NCBI GenBank assembly: GCA_015680685.1
Contig: MNCI01034278.1
Span: 249,118-311,117, forward strand
Reading direction: 5' to 3'
DNA from: Gnetum montanum
Lineage: Eukaryota; Streptophyta; Gnetopsida; Gnetales; Gnetaceae
Length of the DNA: 62,000 nucleotides
Part shown: positions 1 through 11,925 of the stretch, in pieces
Numbering within the stretch: the first letter of the stretch is position 1
Layout: each line of letters begins with the position of its first letter
Position numbers and translations under genes: made by a program
The notes under the pieces: model-generated
The model's database searches: none
Told to the model about the DNA's origin: nothing
Seen by the model: the letters and a program-made list of their open reading frames with translations, nothing else

Positions 1-354
1 CCTAAATGCAACATTTGTCAAGCTGACGATTCCTTTGAGCACGTTTGCTGGGATTGCCCATTCTCTCGTCAAATTTGGCAATGGTGCCACTCTCTTCAAA
101 TCTTTCTTCCTAACCATGATGTCAATTTCCCTTCCTGTATTCTCAAAGATGATTATGTTAAGAAACACCTTCAGAGAGCATGGAAAATCCTCTTATATGA
201 GCTTATCTTCTTTATCTGGAATTGTCGCCTGGATGCTTGGTATCACAATACCACTTTCACTGAATTTGACTATGGCATGAAATGTTCTATTGCTAGCAAT
301 GTTCAACTTCAATGTCGAGAACTAGGCTTTACACATAATATTACCTTTTCTTAA
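1..354 (+). pseudogene. C-terminal end of a LINE (non-LTR retrotransposon) ORF2
   Basis: The frame is open from base 1 to a TAA at 352-354, so the rest of the protein lies upstream of the window. It reads PKCNICQADDSFEHVCWDCP and then FSRQIW, the Cys/His pattern CxxC...HxxxxxxC with the conserved FSRQIW of the zinc-binding domain found after the reverse transcriptase in plant LINEs (zf-RVT type). Family knowledge: this domain closes ORF2 of plant L1-like elements and is thought to bind RNA or DNA. The roughly 117 residues seen have no internal stop, so this copy is less decayed than most of the window. A host gene is unlikely because zf-RVT is almost always LINE-borne. Confidence 0.75.
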
Positions 355-900
355 GTAGAACCTATTTTGAGTTGATTATGTTAATTCTCATTTCTAGCTT
401 TCGTCCCAGGGGGGTGCGAAAAGCTTTTGTCTTGTTGCAAGTGACTGGGGGGTCATCTTGCAACTTTGGGCTCTGTTAAGGCTTTGGATTTTTGGTTCTC
501 TTTATTCGTTAGTTGGTGCTCCACCTTAACTACGTGCAAAGTTTACTCAAAGTAACTCAGACGTATTTGAAAAACTAAGTATTGAACAGGATGGTGCTAA
601 GTATTGAACAGCAGAGAATGCCCTTTGCCAGGCAAGACATGTATGGCAGTTTTTCAAATCCGTATTTGAAAAACAGTATGGCGCTAGAATAACTGCTCAG
701 TATTTGAAATAGGCGAGGCGGGCGCGTTTTAGTTACTGTACTTTTCGACTGATTTTTCACGATGAGGGGAAAGTAAAAACAGAGAGCGGTACAAATATAC
801 CCGTCACCCCTCGTTCCTGCTTACCAACTTTCAGGTCATTCCCAATATCCGAGGGCATCCAGTAGTAAATAAGCGGTGCAGCGCCCAAAAAAAAAAAAGA
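355..900 (+). other. Probable LINE 3' untranslated region
   Basis: No coding frame is convincing here. The stretch follows the LINE stop codon, contains the G-run-rich and T-rich mix common in LINE 3' ends, and is followed by an A-run at about 887-898 that could be a remnant tail. The A-run is internal to CpG-rich sequence, so its role as LINE tail is a guess. Confidence 0.3.
649..674. repeat. Perfect 11-bp inverted repeat with 4-nt loop
   Basis: GTTTTTCAAAT at 649-659 and ATTTGAAAAAC at 664-674 are exact reverse complements around CCGT. Related TATTTGAAAA words recur at about 563 and 695. It could form a short hairpin; no known element is recognised. Confidence 0.6.
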
Positions 901-2480
901 GAAGACGAATATATTGTTGATAGCCTGTCCGATGAAAAGAAGACGAGTGTCAAATCGCCCAACTCCTAATTGGCGAACTCCGGTTCGTTGGGTACCCGCT
1001 CCTTCCTATAATGTTTGTAATCAGTCTGTGTTTCGCCCCAAAGCTTTGATCGACCATGGTTGGAGCAGGGCGGGAACGAACGAAGTGAGGTACCCCGCGA
1101 CGTTTAGGTTACGAAACGGAAAGACGGGTTGTTTTCTTAATGCAGAGGAGAGAGTATTTTGGCTTCCTCAGAGCGCCATGAGCTTGCATATGGCCATTGG
1201 CCATGGGCTGGTCGGGATCGTTGCTTTATAAGCAAACAGATTTTTAAAATAGTTGAACAAGCATCCATCCGTCATCATGTTCATTAACCTAGAGTGGATG
1301 ATAATCACTAGGAGTTCTTCACAGTTGGGCAACGGTATTCGTGCATGGAAGCAAACCGTTCTACATATTGTGGAAACAGTTGCACGTGAACAGTAGCCAT
1401 TCCCATGGGAACATGATTATCACTAGGTGCCAAGCTTAGATATATCACCAGGATCCTAGTGCCAAACACCGAGAGATTTACGCCTGTTACTTACCTTTCG
1501 TGATCCTATCATATGTGGTATAGGCGCACAGAAAAGGGGGTACATCCTGTTTTAATTGTGATATGCACTTAATCATCCAACGCATATCCGGTACCACTGT
1601 TTTAGTTGTGATCTCGTGATCCTGGTGACCTCACTACTGTGCTTTACTGATTTTTTTCCTGTTTTCAGCAGAAACGAAAAAGAGAGCAAAAAACAAAAAA
1701 AAAACAGCAATGGACAATAAACATGCGTGAATGCGTGAGTCATGGCGGAACCTTTGACGCTCCCAAAGGCAAGCCGATCCACGCAAATGCAACGTTTTCC
1801 TTGCACGCCCCGTCCAAAATTCGATTCCCATATGACTCATACTTGCCCCTTCGGCCCTCGCTTACCATGGTGTTGGTTTATTTATTCGTATTCCCTGGTT
1901 TTCTGTGATCCGTCTCATTGCCGATGCCACGAATCTTGATTGCTTGCTTGCCACTTAACCACGAAATTAAATTTTTGGTATGATTCAGAACAGGAGAAGA
2001 TACGTACGATTAAAACGCCGAAAATCCAATATGGAAAGTAGTAAATGGAACTATTCCTCTGTCGTGACCCTGGTCGCTCTGGGTAACAATGCGACTCGTT
2101 TCCCGCTAAAGCGTATAACTTTTAAGGTAGCCAAAAGTCCGGGGTCGGAATCAATACAACAAGTATAAACACCTAACGCACGGCGGTTGGGCTTGTTTCG
2201 CTGTTGGTTTCTCCATATGCCAGGGTATCCGCCGTCGGCGAAATCCAAAAGTTTTGAATTTTATTGCAAAATGCGGACATCGCTAAAAAGGCAAGAACAA
2301 TACAAGGTAAGATAAGGCGACCATTTCAATGGATCTGTACAAGTACAGATCCAGACAAAATTTCATTGGAAATTATGAAATACGTACCCATTGCGAATTT
2401 ACTGTGCTCCTCTACGCACTCCCAAATCCGACGCAAACAGTTCCTGAAAATTTGTTCGGAATCGCGAAACAACAACTTAC
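901..2480. other. CpG-rich stretch with no recognised gene
   Basis: This region keeps many CpG dinucleotides, unlike the AT-shifted repeats to the right, so it is either young or unmethylated. It holds an open frame of 105 codons at 914-1231 (+) and several of about 60-77 codons, none resembling a family I know and none with supporting context. The 914-1231 frame is basic and Arg/Pro-rich. I see no splice structure or promoter that would make any of these a gene. Confidence 0.4.
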
Positions 2481-2487
2481 GATAAAA

Positions 2488-2660
2488 TGGCGGCTGACTC
2501 ACGCTGCTAGGCAATGGCGGCTAACTCACGCTGCCAGGCAAAGGCAGGATAACTCACGCTGCCCAGGCAAAGGCAACGCTGACAAGCAAGAGACAGGATA
2601 TCACGCTGCTAGGCAAAAAAACATTACTCATGCTGCCGCTGTAAATTACTCACAAAAAAA
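2488..2660. repeat. Imperfect tandem repeat with CACGCTGC core
   Basis: A degenerate unit of about 30-35 bp, built on ACTCACGCTGC followed by AGGCAA, repeats roughly five times. The ACGCTG word also recurs at about 2918-3100 and in the 3' LTR of the element to the right (hexamer array at 9538-9766), so this may be a piece of a related LTR. Boundaries are approximate. Confidence 0.5.
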
Positions 2661-2907
2661 AATTCCAAAACAGATCGTTTCGCACACACACGCCGTAAAC
2701 ACTTAGGGTACAGGGACGTACACATTGAAACCGCGACAAAAAAAAATAGCAAGAAAAGGCTAATGAAACATGAAATGGGAGCATACCGGTGCAATGATCC
2801 TGTCCATGAAGGGATCCTGGGCTGAAAAATCTCCTCGCTTTCCTCCACAAATGCTAGCGTTGCCTCTTTCTTTCCTTTGCCCTTGTCCTGTTTGCCTTTC
2901 GTATGCT

Positions 2908-2958
2908 GCAGATCTGGACGCTGTAACTGCAGATGTGGACGCTGTAACTGCAGATGTG
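2908..2958. repeat. 21-bp tandem repeat, 2.4 copies
   Basis: The unit GCAGATSTGGACGCTGTAACT occurs at 2908-2928 and 2929-2949 and begins a third time at 2950. Confidence 0.8.
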
Positions 2959-3440
2959 GCCCGAGTGTTGTGGATCAAGGGGCAATAGTTGCTGTATGCT
3001 GCTGAACACACCCTGATTGTGGCTCTGATGCCGCCGGCTGTCCACTACCCGCCTTGCTTACGCTGCCACTGTTTCTGTTTCCAATACTCACGCTGTAAAA
3101 TGATTCAAATAACTTTCACTTTTACTGGTCAAACCTTTTTAATTTTCCTTTTTTTAATTATTTTATCGTATTTTACCGGTGCTCTTATTTTACCACTTTG
3201 TCTTGACGATAACTAAAAACTCTAAAAAATAAAATAAAAATTACAAAATAAAATAAAATATTTATTTTTGACTATGCAACCCCCCTTTGGGGCAACACCA
3301 AACTAAAATAAAATACATAATGTTATCCTTTGGTTACGTTGATCCCCTTTTCTTAATGCTCGAAACTTAAACTTTTAAAAAAATATATATATAATAAAAT
3401 ATATATATATACATAATATATTTTAAATTCTTGTACACAC
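2959..3440. other. Non-coding, becoming AT-rich with (TA)n at about 3383-3420
   Basis: No gene is recognised. The last 230 bases are A/T-rich with AAATAAAATA runs and a TA microsatellite directly before the 30-bp tandem array. No gag relic of element 1 is visible here, although gag would be expected on this side of pol. Confidence 0.5.
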
Positions 3441-3760
3441 ATGGCCCAGTACGGCCTTCAACTACCATATGTGGCTAGGTATGGCCTTAAACTGTCATTC
3501 ATGGCCCGGTATGGTCTTAAACTGCCATTCATGACCCGGTATGGCCTTAAACTGCCACTCACGGCCCAGTACGGCCTTAAACTGCCACTCACGGCCCAGT
3601 ACGACCTTAAACTACCATACATGGCCCAGTATGACCTTAAACTACCATACGTGGCCCGGTATGGCCTTAAACTGCCACACATGGCTCGGTATGGGCTTAA
3701 ACTGCCATTCATGGCCCGGTATGGCCTTAAACTACCATACATCCAAGCATGACAGTAAAT
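3441..3760. repeat. 30-bp tandem array upstream of pol (element 1)
   Basis: About ten copies of a unit based on ATGGCCCGGTATGGCC followed by TTAAACTGCC. Because 30 is divisible by 3, both strands show long stop-free frames of ten-residue repeats, which I regard as artefacts. The core (two ATGGCC words then TAAACT) matches arrays at 50752-50983 and 60250-60660 in the gag-bearing elements, so it is a family hallmark. Here it lies between the missing gag side and pol. Confidence 0.85.
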
Positions 3761-3871
3761 TACCCTTGACATACCATTAGTTACATTTTAAACGTAGAAT
3801 CAATTTCTTAAGAAAAAGGAAAACTCACCCTCGCTGACATAGCTCCCTGTTTCATTGGCAGGAGCAAATAC

Positions 3872-6800
3872 ATGGATAGTAAGCAACTCTTCATGTCGTT
3901 GTCTATCAATAGATCACATGGAGCAATTAAACAAGAGATCAATCTAGAGTCCATTGATTTAGACCCCCCAATATACGATAATTTAGTGGCATCAACCCAA
4001 GAAACACTTGATTGCTTTAAAGGAATCACAAAATCTCTGGACCTAGAAGCTGATAACATCACTGAAGACTCCCTAGCTGAAGTCCCCATAACTACGTTAG
4101 ATAGCGAGGTTAAAATTTTAAAACTAAGTACTTTGTTAAATCCGCAACTTACGAGTGACATAGCTCAAGTGCTAAAAGATAACATGAGAGCATTCACTTG
4201 GTCTTACACTGACATGCCTGGGCTCGACCCTCGAATAGTCCAGCATAACATTATACTTGATCCAAAACTAAGACCAATGAAACAAAAAGCATGCAAGGTC
4301 AAGCCTGAAGTAGCATTGGCAGTTCGCAATGAGATCACGAAGCTTTATCAAGCTGGCTTCATTCAAGCTGTGGACTACACTGATTGGGTATCCAACATGG
4401 TTATAGTTCCAAAGAAAAACGGGAGCATTCGTCTTTGTATTGACTTCCGTGACCTCAACATTGCAACTATAAAGGATGACTTCCTGCTACCTAGCATCGA
4501 TCAACTTGTTGATTCAACCGCTAGGCATGCATTGTTATCCTTTATGGATGACTTTTCAGGATACAACCAGATTAAGATTAACCCCAAACATCAACTTAGG
4601 ACAACCTTTATGACACCATGGGGTACATTTTGCTATACGATGATGTCATTCGGTCTCAAGAACGCCGGGGCCACGTATCAACAAGCGATGACATTCATCT
4701 TTAGTGATTACATGTTCAACTCGTTCAATGACTATGTAGATGACATTGCTGTCAAATCAAAAACAACTGAGCAACATATACAAGATCTAGACTTGGTACT
4801 AAAACATTGTCTAAAATATGACCTTAGACTCAACTCGAAGAAATGTGTCTTCAGGGTCAAAACAGGTAAAATGCTTGGATTCGTTGTATCTGAGACAAGG
4901 ATACGAGTAGATCTAGATAAGGTTAAGGCAATAACAAATTTGAAACCACCTAGCAACCTTACTGAACCTCGCAGTCTACAAGGTAGATTACAGTTTATTA
5001 GACGCTTTATTGAAAAACTGATGGACAAGTTGATGCCTATGCAGCACTTATTGTGCAAGAATGTCCATTTTGAATGGACTCCATAGTGCTAAAAAGCCTT
5101 TGACAACATTAAAAAGGCACTAGCTCAACTATCGACAGTTTATCCACCACAGAACAATAAATCATTTTACATCTACCTTGCAACATCCGAATCATCTATC
5201 GCATCTATGCTTTGTCAGAAACGTAATGATGAAACTGAAATCCCTGTTTACTACTTGAGCCATGCATTAGTAGCCTACGAACAACATTACAATGACATGG
5301 TGAGGTCATGCCTTGCCCTTATCTTCTCTTTAAAGAAGTGGTGACATTATCTCTTTCGTAACCAAGTTAATATCATCTGTAAAGACAACGTGCTCAAAGC
5401 TATCGCGAACAACATATATGAATCAAGCAAGATAGCTAGATGGAAAGTGATGATTGCTGAGTTTGACCTGCACTACATAGCTCAATCATCAGTTAAAGGA
5501 CAAGCTATAGTCAATCAAATGACCGCATTGCCGACGCAAGATCACGCAGTGATCAACCCAAAGTTTCCCGATGAGAACGTAAACACAATAGACACAGTAC
5601 CTGATAACTACGATGAAATCTTAAACTTTGATGAAGCATCGACCTCCCGAGGAGGAAGTGTTGCAGCAGTCATCACGTATCCCTCTAGGGAGATCCGACC
5701 CTTTGCTTATCGTTTAAACTTTCCTTGTACTAACAACGTGGTAGAGTACGAAGGTCTTCTTAGAGATCTCATGGCAGCACTAACTTCAAAAACCACACGG
5801 CTCGTAGTTAGAGGTGACTCACAGTTAGTCATCAATCAGGTCACAGATGTATACGTATGTAAAGCTTTACATTTACAACCATACTGTGACTTGGCAAAAC
5901 ATCTGCTGAAACAATTCACAAACATAGATGTGCAACATGTTTCCAGAAACAACAATACCATCGCAGATGCACTTGCAACACTAGCCCTAAACATTTCACC
6001 TGACATGTTTCATGCATTATCCAGTTCCATAACGAGTTGTGCCAAGCCCATAACTAACACTCCCAATGAATTACCCGTAACATCCATTAGCACGACACAT
6101 GCTATGGAATGGTACGATGACATAAAGGAGTACCTTCTACATGGTGAACCACCTCAACATCTAACGAATGCTCAAAAGGTCGCAGTGCGGAAACGCTCTC
6201 GGCAGTATTCACTAGTAGGGGACATGTTATGCCGTAGATCCTATGAGGGCATTTTGTTAGTGTGCATTGGTAGCATCGATGGCCAAACCATCGTGGAGCA
6301 GGTTCATGAAGGACTTTGCAGAGGGCACATAGCACCCAAGGCAATGTCAACCAAAATCAGACGTTTAGGCTACTATTGGCCACACATGGAGTACGACTGT
6401 TTCTCCAAAGTGAAAACGTGCAGCATCTACCAAAAACACGGTAATCTCATACATGTGCCACCTAACGAGTTGCATATAGCTCAAATCACATGGCCTTTCC
6501 AGAAATGGGGGTTAGACATCATAGGACTAATAACTTCCCCATCTTCTGCAGGACATAGCTTCATCATAACCGCAACCGAATATTTCATAAAATGGGTAGA
6601 AGCTATTCCTCTTAGGAAGACCACATCAAAACACGTATGCAACTTCATCCTTGAAAACATTGTGACTCGTTTTGGCATTCTAATGACTATAATCACTGAT
6701 AATGGGCCACAGTTCAGTAGTGTCGAAACCAAAACCTTTTGTGAGAGCCTAGACATCAAACATTCATTTTCATCACCATACTATCCCCAGAGCAACGGTC

Positions 6801-7348
6801 AAGCAGAATCCATAAACAAAACGATCATCATGGTGCTCAGGAAAATGCTTAATCAAAGCAAAAGAAGATGGCATGAGCAGCTAGCTTACGCGCTATGGGC
6901 ATATCGAATGATGCACAGAACATCCACAAGTAAAACACTGTACAGTCTTGTCTATGGTTCAGAAGTTGTTTTACCTTTGGAGTTGCAGGTACCTTCATTG
7001 CAGATCACACTCTCTGGACTCCTTGATGAAATTCAAAACAATGACTCGTGCATTGTTGACCTTGACTCGGTGGAGGAGGAGTGAACATGCACACTAGATC
7101 AAATCAAGTGGTACCAGCAACAACAACGACGGTGACATCAACATGACATTCACAAGAGCCCAATCAAGAAAGGTGACCTTGTCCTTAAGGCAGTCCATGA
7201 ACACTCGGACAAATTCTCAACCAACTAGGAAGGGCCTTACTTGGTCACCAAAGTATATGAAAATGGAGCATTCAAAATAGTTGATATGAATGGTAACGAG
7301 CTTGCTCATCCAACAAATCACATGTACCTCAAGCCATTTTACATCTGA
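3872..7348 (+). pseudogene. Ty3/gypsy (Tat lineage) pol: RT, two RNase H domains, integrase; six premature stops
   Basis: A single frame of 1159 codons with in-frame stops at 5084, 5090, 5342, 7082, 7133 and 7226. RT carries FMDDFSGYNQI (residues 224-234), FGLKNAGATYQ and the YVDD catalytic box (288-291). A gypsy-type RNase H follows. A second, archaeal-type RNase H has the acidic series D587, E625, D649, D699; dual RNase H is the mark of the Tat lineage. Integrase has a zinc-finger-like region whose second Cys is Tyr (CSIY), and a catalytic core with D882, D943 and E979, that is, D-x60-D-x35-E. The C-terminal tail resumes after the 7082 stop. The start is the first Met of the open frame; a likely acceptor (TTTCATTGGCAG, about 3850-3861) suggests pol may have been entered by splicing, as in Ogre-type elements. 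No gag lies upstream. Confidence 0.93.
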
Positions 7349-7368
7349 ACAAAGCCTAAGGTATGCAT

Positions 7369-7790
7369 TCGTCTTGGCATCATGACGGTAAACTGATACC
7401 ACCGATTGGTCCTGGAATCATGACAATAAACTGATACCACAGACTCATCCTGGAATCACGATGGTAAACTAATACCACAGATTCATCCTGGCATCATGAT
7501 GGTAAACTGATACCATAGATTCGTCCTGGCATCATGACGATAAACTGATACCACAGACTCGTCCTGGCATCATGACGTTAAATTGATACCACAGATTTTC
7601 TGGAATGACAATAAACTACCATAGTCTCATCTGCCAGAGTCCTCTAAGACTATAAACTAGCTCGCCTCTTCATAGTCTTCCATGACTATAAACTAGCATT
7701 GCATCATCCAATACGACAATAAACTAGCAACGTCCAACAGGTTATGACGTAAAACTAATTCATGACAGTCCGCCAAGACTATAAACTAGC
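7369..7790. repeat. 38-bp tandem array downstream of integrase (element 1)
   Basis: About five and a half copies of a 38-bp unit built on CCTGGCATCATGACGGTAAA followed by CTGATACCACAGAYTCGT at 7369-7615. It degrades into looser units with GACTATAAACTAGC at about 7650-7790. The TAAACT core is shared with the array upstream of pol. Confidence 0.85.
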
Positions 7791-8990
7791 AACTTCTTCA
7801 CTGGCCTACGAATTTGTTGCTGTAATCAAACGACATGTCTTCATCAACTCGCTGCATGAATTCATCACATGGACTCTGACAACATTGCTGCTGCTCAATT
7901 TTGTTTGCCTACTATTACACGTAGTGTCTCCATCACATTGGTTACATCCATGTTTAAAGAGTTGTGTTTGTAGGATGACACCTAGAAGTGTTCGTACACG
8001 GATGCACTTCATCACGACAACGAGGTACCACATTGTTCCTAATGCAAGTAACTAGGTTAATCAAACTGTTCACAATGTACATTCCTAGTTCCCCAAATGT
8101 CTCTCATTCCCTAGCATGTTCTCTCTACCCTGTTTAGTTACATTTTCCATCACCCTAAAACTCTGAACACATGGTTGTCCACTGTAACTCTCAAAGCAGT
8201 TGCAACACATAGCACAACACATGAAACAGATACAAGCACACGAGCACGAGTATAACATTAAAAGAGAGCTCTGCTCAAAAATAAAAAAGAAAGAAAGAAA
8301 AAGAAATCAAAGAGAAAAATCCATCACAAGACTCCTGGTGCTTCCCATACAAGCCCCAAGCAGGAAGGTACTTCTCTTGGAAAAAAACACTCGTGTCTCA
8401 AACAATCATGTTGCATCCCACTACATGGCTTTGACTATTGGACAACGGGTTCCCTTTGACACTCAACAAGGATCCTATTTCTCCAAAGAATGCACCACCT
8501 CATCACATGGCTTTGGTTGTGACAACGAGTCCTCTTAAGTAGGATACAAGAGTCTCGTTTCTCCAAAGGATGCACATCCCATGCCTTGGTCCCAAGTCCA
8601 CTAGATACTGGCTATTGACAAGGACCAACATGATTTGTTCACATAAGAGCATTCCTCTTCCCATAGTTAAATAAAACCATCCCTTCATCAATCCCCGATC
8701 TCATAGTTACAAACCTTCTCCCTATACACCTCAAAACCTCATTTCCCCATCCCAAGTACTTTTGAACACGGTGCGATGACATCTGGCCAAGTGCCAAAGA
8801 ACAATGTTGGATGCTAAGTTGCTCATGGTGTTTTGTACTTCTTTGTCAATGCCTCTTAGGTAGATTCCTCCAAGCATCAACAAACAGGGGCCAATGAAAC
8901 ACTACAAAATTTTGGCCTAGCACTTTTAGACAAGAATCAAGCTAAGTCATGTTGCTGCCCAACATGATTACAGCATGACCAAAGTTGAGA
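7791..8990 (+). other. 3' non-coding region of element 1
   Basis: No domain is recognised. Open frames up to 112 codons (8200-8538) are unlike any family known to me and lie in compositionally plain sequence. By position this is the region between the end of pol and the 3' LTR. Confidence 0.4.
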
Positions 8991-9156
8991 GCCTATAAAA
9001 CGACATGAAATGACATACAATGGAGTGAGCAACGGAGCAAGCAAGGTTCCCCCAGGGCCCAGAGGCGACTGCACCAACTTTCGACATCCAGAATCAAAAG
9101 TTTCAGGCTCAAAATGCTTGGTTTTGGCTAAGTATAAGTTGGCTACATTTTCATAT

Positions 9157-9445
9157 GCTTCTCAGCGTAAGGCTCAGCATCACCAACTTTTGGAGCCCCG
9201 AAACTAAGCCAAAACAGGCCGAAATCAAGCACAGGGATCCCCCATGACCTTCACCAAGGTCCCTAGTAGGTCCCAGCCTCCATAAAGTCAATATTTGGGC
9301 CTCGATGTGCAACTTTGGCTTGGTGACCTTAGGGTTACTTTTCTTACATTGCTCAGCGTAAGGCTTAGCGTCACCAATTTTTGGAGCCCCGAAACATAGC
9401 CAAAACAACATCCAAATCAGCCAAAATCTGGCACACAGAATCCTC
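9157..9445. repeat. Two diverged copies of a ~90-bp block spaced 191 bp
   Basis: Blocks starting near 9157 and 9348 share CTCAGCGTAAGGCT, GGAGCCCCGAAAC and AGCCAAAACA. They lie within the putative LTR. Confidence 0.7.
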
Positions 9446-9537
9446 ATGACCCATAGCATGCAGATCCACTCTAGAAACTAGTCTCATAGGTCAGAAATGG
9501 GCTCAAAATGCATATTTTCAGGTCATACGTTGTTAGT

Positions 9538-9766
9538 GACGCTGACATTGACGCTGACGCTGACACTGACGTTGATGCTGACACTAACATTGACATTGAC
9601 ACTGACACTGACGTTGACGCTAACACTAATGCTGACATTGATGTTGATGCTAACACTAACACTGATGCTGACACTGACGTTGATGTTGACGCTGACATTG
9701 ACGCTGACGCTGACACTGACACTGATGCTGACGCTGACGTTGACGATGATGCTAGACGCTAACGTT
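9538..9766. repeat. Hexanucleotide array (GACGCT/GACACT/GACATT)n
   Basis: About 38 copies of a 6-bp unit GAYNYT. It yields stop-free frames on both strands (runs of Asp-Ala or of Leu-Thr), which I regard as artefacts of the period. It sits inside the putative 3' LTR of element 1. Confidence 0.9.
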
Positions 9767-10649
9767 GATGCCAAAATAGGCTACACACATATCAGAGCTA
9801 GATCCATGCACGTTGGAGGCCTTGGCGGAGAAAAAATAGCAAAGATCTATAGATCCAGAGGCCAAACATCCAGATCCACTCTTTTACTTTAACATTCTTT
9901 GTACATTTTGCATTTTTTCAACGTATCAAGTTCTTACGCTGTGGATTACACATGTCAGCGTAAGAAATCTTGGTCATTTTGCATGTTGTACATTGTAACA
10001 TTTCATGTATCCAGTCAACGCACACACCTGTCACTCGATCTGATGTTTTCTTACCCTGCAGCCACTGATCTTCTCCCAAATCCGAATCTCACGCCTAAAA
10101 TTGTATAAATCTCCTATTTTTCCACTAGATCGGGGTTTGAAAAATTTGAATCTCACACATATAGGAGATCTGGGCATCAATCGCATACGCTGGGCTTCCA
10201 TACACCTGCAACCCAAAAACCTGCATCTTCCCAGCATCTGCTCTCATCCATCAGGGCTAAACGTCTGCCTCGCAACCACTCTACAATTGCGTTTTGACTG
10301 GTGCACATTTTAATTGTTTATTAATATGAACAGTTTGCATTATTTCCTAGATTCTGGCAGTTTACATTATTTTTCCTATTACGATTTTTCCTATTTCCAT
10401 TGTTTAAATAGTTTACATTCGTTTCCATTTGTTTACTTTCAGTATTTGCGTTTATTTACATATAACCCAACGCATTGCAATTCCGTACGTTCGGGGAAGT
10501 CCTTTTTTGATCCATGTGCAGACCATTCAAGGCACTCTGCCTTCGTTGTTTTTCCACCAGGCCCTTGGATGAAGGTAGGGTCTTACTATTTCATCCGTAA
10601 ATCTCTCGGTGTTTGTTCATTCTAGCCTCTCACTGACGATTTCAGATGG

Positions 10650-11853
10650 TACAGACCCTTGGGATGAAGTGATGGCCAAATGGACCCTCGAGACCAACCA
10701 TTTGGCAAACGATTCCTCAAGACCAAGGTTTGACTCAATGGATACTCAGGACCAAGGGTTGGCCCCATGAACCCTTGAGAGGAAGGGTTGGTCAAATGAA
10801 CCCTCCAGAACAAGGTTTGGCCAAATGGACCCTTAGGAATAAGTTTTAGTAGAATTAACCCTCGAGATAACCTATAGGCTAAACAAACCCTTGAAACCAA
10901 CCACTTATCAAATAGACCTTCAAGACCAACTATTGGGAAAATAGATATTTATGACCAACTATAGGCGAAATGGACCCTCAGGACCAAGTGTTGGCCCAAC
11001 GAACCCTCAAGACTAAGGTTTGATCTAATGGACCCTTGAGACCAAGGGTTCGCCAAATGGACCCTCAAGACCAAGTGTTGGTGAAATGGACCCTTGGGAC
11101 CTAGTGTTGTCCAAACTAACCCTCAAGACCAATTTTTCACCAAATAGAGCCCCACAACCATGTGTTGGCCAAATGGATCCTTATGACCTAAGGTCAGCCA
11201 AATGGACTCTTAGGACCAAGTGTTGGCCAAATGGACCCTTGGGACCAAGTATTGGCTAAATAAACCCTTGGGACCAACTATTTTCCAGACTGATCCTTGG
11301 ACCAACTAGAGGAAAAACAGACCCTCGGGACCAAGGGTTGACATAATGGATTCTCGGGACTGATTATTGGCCAAATAAACCCTCAAGACCAATAGTTTAC
11401 CAGATGGTTTCTTGGGTCTAATTTTTGGCCCAACAAATCCTTAGGACCAAGGGTTGGCCTAACAGACCCTTGGAAATAATTGTTGTTCAAATTGACCCTT
11501 AGGACCAATTTTAGGGCAAATTGACCCTTGGAACCAACTATTGGCCAAATGGACCCTCAAGACCAAAGGTTGGCCCAATGGACCCTCAAGACCAAGTGTT
11601 GGCCCAATCGACCCTTAGGACCAAGTGTTGGCCAAATGGACCCTCAAGACCTAATATAGGAAAAATGGACCCTTAGGACCAAGGTTTGACCCAATGGACC
11701 CTTGGGACCAAGTTTTGGCCAAATAGACCCTCGAGACCAAGTGTTGGTGAAATGGACCTCAAGACTAACTGTAGGAAGAATGGATCCTCAAGACCAAGTG
11801 TTTGCCTAACAAACCCTTAGGACTGAGTGTTGGTCAAATGGAACCTTGAGAAA
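10650..11853. repeat. 29-bp satellite (array A1), probable rDNA intergenic-spacer repeat
   Basis: About 41 degenerate copies of a 29-bp monomer: GACCAAGTGTTGGCCAAATG followed by GACCCTYRR. The array ends exactly at a block resembling a Pol I start (11855) and precedes a 39-bp satellite and then 26S rRNA sequence, the order expected for spacer repeats upstream of an rDNA promoter. ORFs in it are artefacts. Confidence 0.85.
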
Positions 11854-11854
11854 A

Positions 11855-11925
11855 AATTTATAAGGGTGCATGATGGTATGGAAAATATTAGCCCAATCAA
11901 CATATATGGAAAGAGATAGTATCCT
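11855..11925 (+). promoter_or_regulatory. Pol I transcription-start-like block 1 (rDNA)
   Basis: ATTTATAAGGGTGCATGATGG, then AATCAACATATATGG, lies at the junction of the 29-bp and 39-bp satellites. Plant rDNA start sites typically read TATATAAGGGG, and the TTTATAAGGG here is a close match. The same block recurs at 25553 and 29263 in the same context. Function is inferred from position and motif. Confidence 0.55.

Larger units (their letters stand above)
8991..10625 (+). repeat. Putative 3' LTR of element 1
   Basis: Boundaries are approximate and no second copy is present to confirm them. The right end (about 10495-10600) aligns with the right end of the LTR before element 3 (about 55850-55940): both share AAGTCC, GATC, AGAC, TTCA, TTCGTT-T-rich, CCA, GGAT and GGGT in the same order. 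A TATA-like box (TTGTATAAATCTCC, about 10103) matches CCTTATAAATGCTCC at about 55347 in the other LTR. The right end abuts the rDNA satellite at 10650. Confidence 0.5.

Noticed and set aside
914-1231. 105-codon open frame
   Set aside because: No family resemblance, no supporting context; in a CpG-rich, stop-poor stretch such a frame is expected by chance.
2105-2150. 26S-rRNA-like word (TTTTAAGGTAGCCAAA)
   Set aside because: It resembles a conserved 26S segment over about 15 bases, but flanking bases do not match rRNA, unlike the colinear match at 12293-13595.
3441-3772. Ten-residue-repeat proteins on both strands
   Set aside because: Product of a 30-bp tandem array; both strands are open for the same reason and related arrays (27 bp) contain stops.
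9471-9892. Leu/Thr-, Asp/Ala- and Ser/Val-repeat proteins
   Set aside because: Produced by a hexanucleotide array open in several frames of both strands.
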